Origin: Candidatus Schekmanbacteria bacterium
GTDB taxonomy: Bacteria; Schekmanbacteria; GWA2-38-11; J061
NCBI GenBank assembly: GCA_016219965.1
Contig: JACRJM010000002.1
Coordinates: 235,974-299,973, forward strand
Direction: 5' to 3'
Length of the DNA stretch: 64,000 nt
Both the position numbers and the translations under genes were made by a program. This document shows, piece by piece, positions 1 through 9,137 of this stretch. The notes beneath the pieces were generated by a model. That model saw only the letters and a list, made by a program, of their open reading frames with translations. It was not told where the DNA came from and made no database searches. Each line of letters starts with the position of its first letter. The first letter of the stretch is position 1.

Positions 1-1
1 T

Positions 2-355
2 GAAGCGCCGGAGGATGCAGAGGCACCTCCTCTTTTAAGTGCTAAATTTTTTGCCCTAAATGGTCAACCAGAGCTTGAGATTTATCAGAACGAGTGGAGG
101 TGCTCAACTGGTATTTGGGACCTGCAAGTATCTGGTCAGACAATTGAGGTCCGCACTGAATCTCGTAAGGTTATGCTTAGGCTGAAAGCCAGACCTCCAC
201 ATGGATTAGAAATACAGTATCTTAAAATGGTATTTCAGAATACGGGCATTTCGATAGACAATGATGGAACTGTGCTTCTGTCGGTGGATGGCACTCAGAT
301 TCAAATGAAGGGTTCAAAAGTGGCTAGCGCGGATGCAGTGTTCAATTTACCGTGA
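2..355 (+). CDS. C-terminal part of a hypothetical protein (5' end outside window)
   Basis: The reading frame is open from the first bases of the window and ends at a TGA. About 117 residues are visible, with no start in the window that must be used. I recognise no family. The last 40 residues alternate short strands and turns (segments such as GISIDNDGTVLLSVDG), which suggests a beta-rich C-terminus. The next gene starts 22 bases downstream on the same strand, so the two are probably co-transcribed. Function unknown. Confidence 0.5.
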   Translation, partial: EAPEDAEAPPLLSAKFFALNGQPELEIYQNEWRCSTGIWDLQVSGQTIEVRTESRKVMLRLKARPPHGLEIQYLKMVFQNTGISIDNDGTVLLSVDGTQIQMKGSKVASADAVFNLP

Positions 356-377
356 ATGCCTCAAGCGAGAGGACGAG

Positions 378-728
378 ATGCCAGTCTACGAATATATGTG
401 TTTCGATTGCGGTGCGATTACTGAAGTTTTGCGGTCAATCATATTGCGGGATGATGTAACAAGTTGCGGTAGATGCGGGGCCTCAACAGAACGGATCATA
501 AGTAGGTTCAATACGGTTGGGCCTGTTGCTCCACAAACCTTTAATCCAGATTGCCCAGGCAAATCACGAAGCACTGCCGTACGCCTGGCAGGAGGAAGTG
601 TAAAATTTAAGAATTGTAGCTTTCGGAACTTTCAAACGGGCATAAGTGTTGCCAAAGGATCAAAACTAAGCATGGACGGCAGCAAATTTGAAAATATTGA
701 CAAGCCCATTGAAGTTACCAATGAATAG
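378..728 (+). CDS. FmdB-type zinc-ribbon protein with beta-helix-like tail
   Basis: The protein begins MPVYEYMCFDCG and has two CxxC knuckles (CFDC and CGRC) within the first 40 residues, the hallmark of the FmdB/CxxC_CXXC_SSSS regulatory zinc-ribbon family. The second half (VKFKNCSF..TGISVAKGSKLSMDGSKFENI) has the repeating strand-turn spacing of right-handed beta-helix proteins, which is not usual for FmdB. I chose the ATG at 378 because it puts the zinc ribbon at the N-terminus; an earlier ATG at 333 would overlap the preceding gene. The role is unknown; zinc binding is inferred from the cysteines. Confidence 0.6.
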   Translation: MPVYEYMCFDCGAITEVLRSIILRDDVTSCGRCGASTERIISRFNTVGPVAPQTFNPDCPGKSRSTAVRLAGGSVKFKNCSFRNFQTGISVAKGSKLSMDGSKFENIDKPIEVTNE

Positions 729-798
729 AACAATAATGGGTTTGATATTTACTTTCGTGACAACATTGACATCAGCCTCATGTAATCTCGCTGAGTAA
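721..798 (+). CDS. possible tiny lipoprotein-like peptide (25 aa)
   Basis: A 26-codon frame starts at an ATG that overlaps the stop of the zinc-ribbon gene (ATGAATAG arrangement). It encodes a hydrophobic stretch ending in a lipobox-like SASC, then only four more residues. The overlap would allow translational coupling. The peptide is extremely short, so it could be chance or a decayed lipoprotein leader. Listed because it has a coherent signal-peptide shape and fills the gap before the next gene. Confidence 0.25.
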   Translation: MNRTIMGLIFTFVTTLTSASCNLAE

Positions 799-849
799 AG
801 AAGCACAAATAAATTATAGGGCTCTGTAGCAATATAGGGGTGAAACAGT

Positions 850-1752
850 ATGAAATCGTTCCGTAGCGTTGTCGGTAGTGAAGTGCGCTTTTCAGTTTCG
901 CCTCATTTCCCGTGCCCTTGCGGTAGCAGGAAATCCACTTCTCAATGTTGTTTGACAGCAACAGGTTTAAATAAGATTCCAGCTTCGACTTTACCTCCGG
1001 CTCCGAAGACAGGAGAATCTCTCAAATCGTGTTACGCTAATTGTTTGGCTGATTGTGATCGTGAGCTGTCGCGCGAACATTATTTTTCCAACTCGCTACT
1101 TCACTACTTGAATCGAGATAATGATCTCAGAGTAGGCGGCTTACCATGGACAAAAGGCAAGGAACAGGTTTTGCCCCCAAATGCTTTCGCCTCAAAAGTA
1201 CTTTGTAAACGTCACAACTCAGCACTGTCGAACTTAGATGCAATTGCCGTCCATCTATTTCAAGTCTTTGACGAAAAAGGTGCAGCTGGTAGTGGTCAGC
1301 AGTTGATCCATTTATTCAGCGGACATGATCTCGAACGTTGGTTGCTCAAGATTCTTTGTGGAATAGCATATTCAAATAATCTATCGTTTGAGTTTGACAC
1401 TGATCTTTCAATCCCGGACTATTGGTTACGTATTTTGTTTGGCGAGGCAGAGTTTCCTAATGAACAAGGACTCTATGTGTGTAAGTCTCGTGGTTATTTA
1501 TTTAAAGGACCACGTGGATTGCAACTACGGGCAATAATAGGAAGGGGCCGGTTAACCGGAATGGGATTGTGGATTTGTGGTTACGAGCTGATTCTTTCGA
1601 TGTCGGGTTTTCCATCTCGCGTATTCGATGCGCGAGAGGTTGCGTATCGTCCATTAGAGCTCTACACTACTGGTTGTGACTTCGAGAAAAGTATTTTACT
1701 GAGTTGGAACGGCACTGCAGATCGAGGGACAATCTTTGTTACTATTGACTGA
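850..1752 (+). CDS. SEC-C motif protein with HNH-like zinc-binding core
   Basis: A protein of 300 residues. A SEC-C zinc motif (CxC-x8-CC) lies at residues 22-34. It is followed by a pattern of paired cysteines and histidines (YANCLADCDRELSREH, later KVLCKRHNSALSNLD) that resembles the zinc-ribbon HNH-like proteins often found in defence and mobile regions. I do not see a clear intact HNH catalytic triad, so nuclease activity is only a possibility. The ATG at 850 is the first available. It stands alone after the zinc-ribbon gene, with no obvious partner. Confidence 0.6.
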   Translation: MKSFRSVVGSEVRFSVSPHFPCPCGSRKSTSQCCLTATGLNKIPASTLPPAPKTGESLKSCYANCLADCDRELSREHYFSNSLLHYLNRDNDLRVGGLPWTKGKEQVLPPNAFASKVLCKRHNSALSNLDAIAVHLFQVFDEKGAAGSGQQLIHLFSGHDLERWLLKILCGIAYSNNLSFEFDTDLSIPDYWLRILFGEAEFPNEQGLYVCKSRGYLFKGPRGLQLRAIIGRGRLTGMGLWICGYELILSMSGFPSRVFDAREVAYRPLELYTTGCDFEKSILLSWNGTADRGTIFVTID

Positions 1753-1978
1753 GCTTGCGTTGCAGTGAGTGGGCGATGCCATACGACAGCCTTTATTCCA
1801 TTAGAATACAACTAAGGATAATCATGTTACATTTCGTAGAAATGTGAGTAAAATTATGAGTAAACTTCTTGACTGGGCGATTTTTATTATGGGAGTTGCC
1901 TAAGATCTGTTTTCCCTCGATATCAAGCCATAGCAGACGCTTAAAATGTGGCGGGGAAAATATTGCATGTACGTTTCA

Positions 1979-2317
1979 TCATGCTCCTAAAATCTCGTTT
2001 AGTCCGTCGACAACCTGTGCAATGATTTCAGGCGAGATATGACCAATCCTTTTTCCTATTCTTTCTACGGAGAGAGTCCTGATTTGACTTATTTTTATCC
2101 ATGATTCTTTTGGTAACAAATCAGTTTTAAGGTGTAAGGTAAGTGGGAATCCTGCACGCTGTTGCTGGCTGGTAATGGCAACTGCGATTACTGTCCCTGA
2201 CCGTTCGTTGAAAATATCCTGACTTAGAATTAATACAGGACGGTAGCCTGCCTGCTCATGACCTCGCACAGGGTTGAGGTCGGCCCAACGTATTTCACCT
2301 CTTAATATTCGGGCCAT
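1979..2317 (-). CDS. MazF/PemK family endoribonuclease toxin
   Basis: A protein of 112 residues. The N-terminus ([32 protein letters not shown]) carries the GEIRWADL and GHEQAG.RPVLILS motifs of the MazF/PemK fold, and [10 protein letters not shown] follows as expected. Members cleave mRNA at short sequences and are held inactive by a cognate antitoxin. The start overlaps the stop of the upstream antitoxin gene by 16 bases, the classic order antitoxin then toxin. Length is normal for the family and nothing looks broken. Confidence 0.9.
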   Translation of the reverse strand: MARILRGEIRWADLNPVRGHEQAGYRPVLILSQDIFNERSGTVIAVAITSQQQRAGFPLTLHLKTDLLPKESWIKISQIRTLSVERIGKRIGHISPEIIAQVVDGLNEILGA

Positions 2318-2544
2318 TCAGATAGATCCTCTGACAAGCCTTCTTCTGCCAGGGCCTTTTCAAAGCGTGGATCAAGCTTGGCACATTCCTGCGCAAGACG
2401 GCTTTTTTCGAGCCTTCCTATTTTTTCTTCAACAGCTTCCTGGATTGCCTGACTGCGGTTGTGAAATATATGTTTCCTCACAAGTCTGTCCACTTTATCT
2501 AAAATAGTTTCATCAAGTGTTATTGCTATTTTTGCCTTGCTCAT
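2302..2544 (-). CDS. ribbon-helix-helix antitoxin of the MazF-type toxin
   Basis: A protein of about 80 residues whose N-terminal part ([20 protein letters not shown]) is a ribbon-helix-helix DNA-binding segment. The charged C-terminal tail would bind the toxin. I start it at 2544 because AGGT sits six bases ahead of this ATG; an ATG eight codons upstream is possible. It overlaps the toxin gene and presumably represses its own promoter, as most antitoxins of this kind do. Confidence 0.85.
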   Translation of the reverse strand: MSKAKIAITLDETILDKVDRLVRKHIFHNRSQAIQEAVEEKIGRLEKSRLAQECAKLDPRFEKALAEEGLSEDLSEWPEY

Positions 2545-2606
2545 AGATTTACCTCTTGGTATTACCATATATCATACTTTTATATTCTGTCAATTTTTTT
2601 AATTAT

Positions 2607-3767
2607 CTACCTCATCTTTCGTTTGAACATCATTAGTGACGTGAGGAAGATTGTCATTCCCAATAGTGCAAGGCAGATAATCTGGAAAGAGAGGTCTGCT
2701 GCGCCTGCCCCTTTTAACATTATGCCGCGCAGTATCTCCATGAAATAGCGGGCAGGGATTATATAAGTTGCAAGCTGAATGATTTTTGGCATGTTGCTTA
2801 TGGGAAATATCATCCCTGAGAGTATGACTGACGGCATCATTATAACAAAGGCTGTCATCATCGCCTGATGCTGTGTGCGCGAAAAAACTGATATGAGAAT
2901 CCCAAGCCCCAGAGTGTTGAAAAGAAAAAGAAGCATAAGGAGAAACATGAGAAAGACGCTCCCCACTAATGGCACACCAAACCAGAAAAGGGCAATTAAT
3001 ATTACAGTTGATGCCATGATGAGCCCTATTATTGTGAAAGGGATGAGCTTTCCTATTATCAGCTCAAATGCGGAAAGGGGTGTTGCTATCAACTGTTCAA
3101 GTGTCTGAAGCTCTTTTTCGCGCACTATGGCGACGGAAGTGGATATCATTGTTATTACAAGGAGCACCATGACTATAATGCCCGGCACCATGAAGTTTTT
3201 GCTTTCAAGCTCCGGGTTGTAAAGAACCTGCTCCTTCAAATCTATTATGTTTCCACCCGTCTTGTTAAACGAGTAATAAAGCCTGTTCCCTGAATTATAA
3301 AATTCTGTCCCGTAACGGCTCTTTAAAATCTCTGCCGAATAGCTGTTACCTATGCGCCCTGCATAGCCTTCCGCTACCCTTGCATAATTTGAATCAACGC
3401 CGTCGACGAGTAACTGGATCTTTGTGCTATCGCCGCGGGCTATATGACGTGAAAAGCCTTTTGATATGACGAGCCCGACTTTTGTTGTTCCTGTTTCAAG
3501 GGCAAAGTCAAGTTCACGCCTTCCTCCGCTTTCACCGCGCGGAGTAAAATACCCTGATGAGTAGAACTTCCTCAGAAAATCCCTGGACTGCGCTGACTTG
3601 TCGTAATCAATATAGGCGGCAGGGACATTTTTTATATCCAGAGTCGCCGCATAGCCAAAGACCATAAGCTGTATTATGGGAGTCATAAGCATGATGCGTA
3701 AAAGGCGCGGGTCCCTGCGTATCTGTATTAACTCCTTTAATGCAACGCTCAATATCCTGTTTAACAT
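2607..3767 (-). CDS. ABC-2 type exporter permease
   Basis: A 386-residue inner-membrane permease of the YbhS/YbhR (ABC-2) family. One transmembrane helix near residue 25 (LMTPIIQLMVFGYAAT) precedes a large extracytoplasmic domain, followed by five helices in the C-terminal half; VREKELQTLEQLIATP is the coupling segment characteristic of the family. It is last in a four-gene operon (fusion protein, ATPase, permease, permease) with spacings of 6-10 bases. The substrate is unknown; relatives export drugs or hydrophobic compounds. Confidence 0.9.
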   Translation of the reverse strand: MLNRILSVALKELIQIRRDPRLLRIMLMTPIIQLMVFGYAATLDIKNVPAAYIDYDKSAQSRDFLRKFYSSGYFTPRGESGGRRELDFALETGTTKVGLVISKGFSRHIARGDSTKIQLLVDGVDSNYARVAEGYAGRIGNSYSAEILKSRYGTEFYNSGNRLYYSFNKTGGNIIDLKEQVLYNPELESKNFMVPGIIVMVLLVITMISTSVAIVREKELQTLEQLIATPLSAFELIIGKLIPFTIIGLIMASTVILIALFWFGVPLVGSVFLMFLLMLLFLFNTLGLGILISVFSRTQHQAMMTAFVIMMPSVILSGMIFPISNMPKIIQLATYIIPARYFMEILRGIMLKGAGAADLSFQIICLALLGMTIFLTSLMMFKRKMR

Positions 3768-3773
3768 TTGAAT

Positions 3774-4907
3774 TTACTCAATGACCTTTTTAAATTTTAT
3801 AAGGCTCACTATGAAGCAGAGAACCGCCAGAACAAAAAGCGGAATGACATTGCCAAGAAGGTTTGTGATATCCGTACCTTTTAAGATTATCCCTCTTATT
3901 ACAGGGAGGAAATATCTTGCCGGCACTAACATTGTTATATATTGCATCCACCGAGGCATTAACTCGATGGGGAAGATGTAACCTGAAAGCAGGAATGAAG
4001 GAAGCATCGTGCCAAGAAGACTTAACAGCCACGCCACCTGCTGGGAGCGGGTTATAGACGAAATAAGTATTCCCAATGAGAGCGCAAGTAAAAGAAAGAG
4101 AAAGCATACAATGGCAAACTCAACTGCATTTCCTCTAAAGGGCATATCAAAGACAATGAAAGCTACGGCAACGACAGTTAAAAGATTTGCAATTGCAATG
4201 CCGCAGTAAGGGATGATTTTCCCTATCAGTATCTCGTACCTTTTTAATGGCGATGCAAGCAGGCTTTCAATGGTGCCCACTTCATGCTCTTTTACGATTG
4301 TAAGCGAAGTGAGCATTGTGGTTACTACGAGTATGATGATGGCAAGAAGGCCGGGCACGAAAAAATGGCGGCTGTCGAGATTTTCGTTATAGTAGAAGCG
4401 CGAGGCTATCTCAACAGGGCGCGTGTCCTTCGGGGCTTGCATTGCCGCACTGATAAAATATTTCCTCAGAGCTTTTTGCGAATATGCCTCTATTATTGAA
4501 TTTGCATAACCTCTTACCTGATTTGCACTGTTGTTATCAGCGCCGTCAACGATTAACCCCACTTCAGGAGATTCACCGCGGATAAGCTTTTCCCTGAAGC
4601 CTTCTTTTATTACAAGCACCATGCTGAGCTTTCCCCTGCGGAGCATTTCTTCCGATTCGATTATGCTTTTTACATCTTTGTGCTTTACGAAGAATCCGGA
4701 GTTCTCAAAGGCTGTGACAAGCCGCCTTGAGTCGTATGTCCTGTCAAAGTCGCATACTCCGAAGCTGATGTTATCTATGTCGAACTTGAGTGCAAATCCA
4801 AAAAGGATAAGCACAAAGGCAGGGTAGGCAAGCGCTATGTAGAGCACCCTGACATCGCGCAGGATGTGTATCAGCTCTTTTTGTGCGACTGCTAATATGT
4901 TTTTCAT
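3774..4907 (-). CDS. ABC-2 type exporter permease
   Basis: A 377-residue paralogue of the adjacent permease with the same layout: one N-terminal helix (LAYPAFVLILFGFALKF), a periplasmic domain, and a C-terminal membrane block that includes the VKEHEVGTIESLLASPLKRYE coupling segment. The two permeases probably form a heterodimer with the ATPase encoded just upstream. It lies 8 bases after the ATPase gene and 6 bases before the second permease. Confidence 0.9.
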   Translation of the reverse strand: MKNILAVAQKELIHILRDVRVLYIALAYPAFVLILFGFALKFDIDNISFGVCDFDRTYDSRRLVTAFENSGFFVKHKDVKSIIESEEMLRRGKLSMVLVIKEGFREKLIRGESPEVGLIVDGADNNSANQVRGYANSIIEAYSQKALRKYFISAAMQAPKDTRPVEIASRFYYNENLDSRHFFVPGLLAIIILVVTTMLTSLTIVKEHEVGTIESLLASPLKRYEILIGKIIPYCGIAIANLLTVVAVAFIVFDMPFRGNAVEFAIVCFLFLLLALSLGILISSITRSQQVAWLLSLLGTMLPSFLLSGYIFPIELMPRWMQYITMLVPARYFLPVIRGIILKGTDITNLLGNVIPLFVLAVLCFIVSLIKFKKVIE

Positions 4908-4915
4908 CTTCCCAT

Positions 4916-5833
4916 TTATTTAGAAAGATAAACGAAGATGTCTTCGATTGAAGGGGCTATCTCATCTATCCCTTCAAGCTCTATCCCTGAAGATTTAAGC
5001 TCTGCCCCTATAGCAGGCAATACTTTCTCAGGTGAGCCTGTCACTATGTGTATACTGTCGCCATAAATGTTGGAATCTTCGATGTCTGCGATATGCTTTA
5101 AAACTTCGAATGCACGGCTTAGTGATTTTGTTTTTACTGCGAATATTTTATAGGGAAGGGTTCCTGCTTTTAGTTTATCTGGGGAATCGCAGGCAAGAAG
5201 CTTTCCGTTGTTTATAAATCCTATACGCGTGCATCGTTCTGCTTCTTCCATATAATGGGTTGTTACAAAAAGGGTTGTCCCTATGCTGTTAAGTTTGTAA
5301 AGATAATCCCACATGGTGCGTCTTGATACAGGGTCAACTCCTGCCGTAGGCTCATCAAGGAAAAGAAGCTTCGGTCTATGAACGATTGAACAGCATAGAG
5401 CAAGGCGCTGTTTCCATCCCCCCGAGAGTTTTTCAGCCTTTGTGCTGCGGTATTGCTCAAAGCCGAATTTTTCCATTACAAAGCTGACATTGTCCTTTGC
5501 CTCATTGCGCGATGTAGAATAGATGTTGGCGTAGAAGCGCATGTTCTCATAAACGGTGAGGTCATTATAGAGCCCGAACTTCTGCGACATGTAGCCGATT
5601 TTTTCTTTTATTTTTTCCCTCTCCCGGGAAAGCGAAAAGCCCATCACATCGCCATCGCCTGATGTGGGGTTAATGATTCCGCAGAGCATTTTTATTGCTG
5701 TGCTTTTACCTGCGCCATTGGGACCAAGAAGTCCGAATATCTCACCTTCATTTATTGAAAGGTTGAGGGTGTCGACAGCTACGATGTTTTTCTCGTAGAT
5801 CTTGGTAAGAGAAGATGTATTGATTATTGGCAT
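4916..5833 (-). CDS. ABC exporter ATP-binding subunit
   Basis: A 305-residue ATPase of the ABC-2/DRA family. Walker A GPNGAGKS is at residues 37-44, the signature LSGGWKQ at 136-142, Walker B LLFLDEPTAGVDP at 156-168, and the switch histidine in TTHYMEEAERC. The C-terminal 80 residues form the extra domain usual for multidrug-type ABC-2 ATPases. It would energise the two permeases encoded downstream. All catalytic residues are present. Confidence 0.93.
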   Translation of the reverse strand: MPIINTSSLTKIYEKNIVAVDTLNLSINEGEIFGLLGPNGAGKSTAIKMLCGIINPTSGDGDVMGFSLSREREKIKEKIGYMSQKFGLYNDLTVYENMRFYANIYSTSRNEAKDNVSFVMEKFGFEQYRSTKAEKLSGGWKQRLALCCSIVHRPKLLFLDEPTAGVDPVSRRTMWDYLYKLNSIGTTLFVTTHYMEEAERCTRIGFINNGKLLACDSPDKLKAGTLPYKIFAVKTKSLSRAFEVLKHIADIEDSNIYGDSIHIVTGSPEKVLPAIGAELKSSGIELEGIDEIAPSIEDIFVYLSK

Positions 5834-5843
5834 TGCCCTTTTG

Positions 5844-6818
5844 TTACTTCGTCTCTACGTATGCGTCGGCGATCATTCCGGGTTTGAATGATCCGTCTTT
5901 ATTATCGAGCCTTACTTTTACTTCGTATACAAGCTTCACCCTGTCCGCCTGTGTCTGGACATTTTTTGGGGTGAACTCTGCATCTTTCGAGATGTAGATT
6001 ATCTTTCCGGAAAAACGTTTCCCCGGGAAAGAGTCAATCTCGACTGACGCTTCTTGACCGAGCTTTATCCTGCCATAGTCAGTTTCAGGTATGTAGATTG
6101 TAAGCCATATATCCTGAAGGTCTGTGATAAGGGCAACAGGTGAGCCTTCCCTTATGAATTCCCCTTTTTCTGCAAGTTTTTCTGTCACTGTCCCGTCGAT
6201 AGGAGCAGTGATCTTTGCATCTCGAATATATTTCTCTATCATACCAAGGGCAGAACGTTCGGCATTGGTGGAAGCAAGAGCGGAATTGATGTCTTCCTTC
6301 CTGTATCCGTCTTTGAGAATAGAAAGCTGGGCTTGCGCTTCTTTTATCCTTTTATCCCAGACATTCATGTCGGTTTCAGCTTTATCGAAATCGCGTTTTG
6401 ATGCCACGGCTTTTTCGTAAAGTTCTTTTATCCTTTTGTATTCGCGCTCTGCTTCATCAAAGCTGTTTTTATACTCGCTTACGATTGCTGCCTGCGATTC
6501 TATTTCAGCCTTGCGGTATCCGTTGCGCAAAAGGTCATACTTTTTTTCTTGAGCTTGAGCTCGCTGCTTTTGCGTTTCAAGGTTAATCTGCTGCTCTTCA
6601 ATGTCCAATGAGCAAAGAAGGTCGCCTTTTTTGACCTGTGTCCCTTCGTCAAAGAGACGCTGCTCTATTGTACCTGCCACCTTTGAGCGAACTTCAACCT
6701 CTGTTGCTTCGATGGTCCCTGTTGCTTTGATGATTGAGCTTGCAGATTCTTTATTTTCGCAGGCTGATAGTGTGATAAGAGAAAAAAGAATAACAGATAT
6801 AATACGAAATAATCTCAT
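5844..6818 (-). CDS. HlyD/YbhG-type membrane fusion lipoprotein
   Basis: Periplasmic adaptor of the ABC exporter, 324 residues from the chosen ATG. The N-terminus is a lipoprotein signal with lipobox LSAC (Cys20). A biotinyl-lipoyl-like half motif (TGTIEATEVEVRSKVAGTI) comes next, then a long coiled-coil hairpin and the second half motif (ITAPIDGTVTEKLAEKGEF), ending in a beta-barrel domain. An ATG 23 codons earlier exists but would overlap the divergent hisC and spoil the signal peptide. It is first in the operon and bridges to an outer-membrane channel not encoded here. Confidence 0.88.
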   Translation of the reverse strand: MRLFRIISVILFSLITLSACENKESASSIIKATGTIEATEVEVRSKVAGTIEQRLFDEGTQVKKGDLLCSLDIEEQQINLETQKQRAQAQEKKYDLLRNGYRKAEIESQAAIVSEYKNSFDEAEREYKRIKELYEKAVASKRDFDKAETDMNVWDKRIKEAQAQLSILKDGYRKEDINSALASTNAERSALGMIEKYIRDAKITAPIDGTVTEKLAEKGEFIREGSPVALITDLQDIWLTIYIPETDYGRIKLGQEASVEIDSFPGKRFSGKIIYISKDAEFTPKNVQTQADRVKLVYEVKVRLDNKDGSFKPGMIADAYVETK

Positions 6819-6879
6819 GATATTTTTATAACATAAAATCCTGTTAATGGTAACAGTTTTCATATATAAACATTCTCTT

Positions 6880-7950
6880 ATGATCAAAGAAATTGTAAGA
6901 AAACAGATATTGAAGCTTAAGCCCTATGCGCCTGAAGAGAGAGGCTTTCCGGTGATGCTTGATGCCAATGAAAGTCCCTTTCAGCTCCCGGCGGGGATAA
7001 AAGCCGGGATAATGAAAAAAGCCGGGGAGCTTGCATTCAACCGCTATCCTGACCCGCTGGGCAATGATCTTAAAAAAGCCATATCGCGTACACTCTCTGT
7101 GACTTCTGACAAGATTGTGCTTGGCAATGGTTCTGATGAGCTGATACTTTATTTAATCGCAGCCTTCGGACGCCGCGGATATAATGTGCTCTATCCGGTT
7201 CCGACATTTTCCATGTACGGCATAATTGCAAATTGTCTTGGAAGCAATGGAACAGGAATACCGCTTACAGAAAAATTCGAACTTGACCGGAGCGCATTCA
7301 TTAAGATGTTAAAGGAGAGGAAAATCTCCATAGTCTTTTTCAGCTATCCAAACAACCCCACAGGGAACTGCTTTTCACGGGAGACGATCCTTGAAACGAT
7401 AAAAACATTTAAAGGGATTGTCGTAGTTGATGAGGCATACGGGGATTTTTCTGGCAAAACATTTCTGCCTTTAATTAATAAATACAGGAACCTTGTAATT
7501 TTAAAAACTTTTTCCAAGATAGGCTTAAGCAGTCTGAGGCTTGGTTATCTTATAAGCAACACTGAAGTGACAGGTATAGTAGAAAAGGTGAGGCTTCCTT
7601 TTAATGTTAATTCCTTTTCACAGGCTTGCGGCGAAGTATTTGCAAGTAAGAAAAAAACCATGCAGAAGCATATTGATGAAATAATCAAGGGGCGTGAATA
7701 TCTTTTCAAAGAACTCAGGAAACTGCCGGGAATATTGCCTTTCAACAGCGAAGCAAACTTTATTCTGTTCAGGGCAGAGGGTAAAAGCAGCTTTTTACAT
7801 CACGAGCTTAAAAAACGGGGAATACTGATACGAAATCTTAATCAAAAAGGACTTTTAAACGACTGCCTTCGCGTAACAGTAGGCACGGTTTCAGAAAACC
7901 GCATTTTTATTAAAGCGATGACGGAGCTTTGTAAAAGGAGTGAGAAATGA
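6880..7950 (+). CDS. hisC: histidinol-phosphate aminotransferase
   Basis: A PLP enzyme of 356 residues that transfers the amino group to imidazole-acetol phosphate in histidine synthesis. Fold-type I motifs are clear: substrate-binding LDANESPF near the N-terminus, NNPTGN at 158-163, DEAYGDF at 184-190, the PLP lysine K213 in TFSKIGLSSLRLGY, and R220. The start at 6880 is chosen over an ATG 11 codons upstream because it fits the family's N-terminus and leaves a promoter gap with the divergent exporter operon. The gene is outside any his cluster; its stop overlaps the next start by 4 bases. Confidence 0.9.
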   Translation: MIKEIVRKQILKLKPYAPEERGFPVMLDANESPFQLPAGIKAGIMKKAGELAFNRYPDPLGNDLKKAISRTLSVTSDKIVLGNGSDELILYLIAAFGRRGYNVLYPVPTFSMYGIIANCLGSNGTGIPLTEKFELDRSAFIKMLKERKISIVFFSYPNNPTGNCFSRETILETIKTFKGIVVVDEAYGDFSGKTFLPLINKYRNLVILKTFSKIGLSSLRLGYLISNTEVTGIVEKVRLPFNVNSFSQACGEVFASKKKTMQKHIDEIIKGREYLFKELRKLPGILPFNSEANFILFRAEGKSSFLHHELKKRGILIRNLNQKGLLNDCLRVTVGTVSENRIFIKAMTELCKRSEK

Positions 7951-8651
7951 CAACAGGTACAAATTTCATTGAATCAGCAAAGAAAAGTCTTCAGTCTTTG
8001 GGACTGAAACCGGTCGCGATAGAGCCGGGGTTAAAGAGGATAGAAGTTCCCGGAGGAACGATTGACCTTGAAGTGTTTGATGGTGAAAAAATCGAAAAAG
8101 TTGTTTTCTCGTCAATCAAAGTCCACGAAATGTCAGTTGCAGAAGAATCTGTCATCATCTGGCCTGCTGATTACTATGATATTCCGGTACTTTGGTGCAA
8201 TCTTACTGCAATGCCCGGAATGAATGTCTCAATCCTTGATTTCATCCCGCTCATGGATATTGTAGTTTGGCCGGATTATGCGGAGCGTTATCTGAATCTT
8301 CTTCCTGAAATCAAAGAAGAGACGTTAGAGATTTTAAAAGAGACTATAACTGAAAAAGATTTCCCTCTTTCCTCGATAGTCGGTTGGACGATGTCGCCAT
8401 ACAGGACATTGCTCAAGCTTACTGATGAGGGTATCCCGAAAATTCCGGCAGTTCTATCGCTTTATTGTAATGCCTATACTGAATTGCTGAGGAAAGCTGT
8501 TCCTTCAACCTATGCTGAAGACAGGAAGTTTTCGAAACGGAAGAAGGAAGGAGTACGAAAACTCATGAAGGAAAACGATCCTGGCTATCCAATAATGCTT
8601 AGCATTTTCGGTGAAGAAAATACCGGAAAGGTATTTGATATAGTGTTCTGA
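7947..8651 (+). CDS. ferredoxin-dependent bilin reductase-like protein (tentative)
   Basis: A 234-residue protein translationally coupled to hisC (ATGA overlap). The central segment YYDIPVLWCNLTAMPG followed by MNVSILDFIPLMDIV matches the order of conserved features I know from bilin reductases (FD.PIF..N....N.VVLDLNPLHD in HY2/PebA/PcyA). Those enzymes reduce biliverdin with ferredoxin. The C-terminal helix SLYCNAYTELLRKAV also fits the end of that fold. No heme oxygenase or phytochrome is in the window. The assignment rests on motif recall alone, so it could be another alpha/beta/alpha protein. Confidence 0.5.
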   Translation: MTTGTNFIESAKKSLQSLGLKPVAIEPGLKRIEVPGGTIDLEVFDGEKIEKVVFSSIKVHEMSVAEESVIIWPADYYDIPVLWCNLTAMPGMNVSILDFIPLMDIVVWPDYAERYLNLLPEIKEETLEILKETITEKDFPLSSIVGWTMSPYRTLLKLTDEGIPKIPAVLSLYCNAYTELLRKAVPSTYAEDRKFSKRKKEGVRKLMKENDPGYPIMLSIFGEENTGKVFDIVF

Positions 8652-8666
8652 AAATAGTTGTTCCTG

Positions 8667-9122
8667 TTAAGAGCCTATCAATGTATGCATTTTCATTCCG
8701 GTCATATTTTCAGTTTCTATCCTGAATATCTTAACACCTTTAGGGTTATCTATGTTCTTTTCATAATAAGCCATTCTCTTCTGGAGATGTGCTTCGTCAA
8801 GCCCGACCTTCTTCATGTTTGCCAGGACAACTTTTTCAATTACCTTGAGGTCTTTTACCTGTACCATTTCCCCGTCAATGACTACCGAGTACCACTCGCT
8901 GTGATCATCCTTCCAGCAGAAAACATTGAAACAGACCTTGTTATTTTTTTTATACATCTCCCATTTTTTCCCCATGGGAAACATTGAAAGATAAACCCTC
9001 CCTTCAATATAAACGAACCCGAAAGGGATACAGTAAGGCACATTGTTTTCTGCCAGCGCAAGGACACCATCTCCGACGGTTGTCATAAGTTTTTCAATTT
9101 CTTCATTATCCATATTTTTCAT
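8667..9122 (-). CDS. pyridoxamine 5'-phosphate oxidase-like FMN-binding protein
   Basis: A 151-residue single-domain protein with the split-barrel pattern of PPOX-like flavoproteins: a leading helix, then GDGVLALAENNVPYCIPFGFVYIEGRVYLSM, followed by the KVCFNVF strand and a VVIDGEMVQV strand. Members bind FMN and reduce flavins or small substrates. The ATG at 9113 is an alternative start. It converges with the bilin-reductase-like gene and shares direction with the hydrolase upstream (15-base gap), so those two probably form an operon. Confidence 0.75.
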   Translation of the reverse strand: MKNMDNEEIEKLMTTVGDGVLALAENNVPYCIPFGFVYIEGRVYLSMFPMGKKWEMYKKNNKVCFNVFCWKDDHSEWYSVVIDGEMVQVKDLKVIEKVVLANMKKVGLDEAHLQKRMAYYEKNIDNPKGVKIFRIETENMTGMKMHTLIGS

Positions 9123-9137
9123 GATAATCCCCTTTTA

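Noticed and set aside
1856..1903. 15-residue frame (MSKLLDWAIFIMGVA) in the spacer after the SEC-C gene
   Set aside because: Too short to support; may be a decayed gene start but could be chance.
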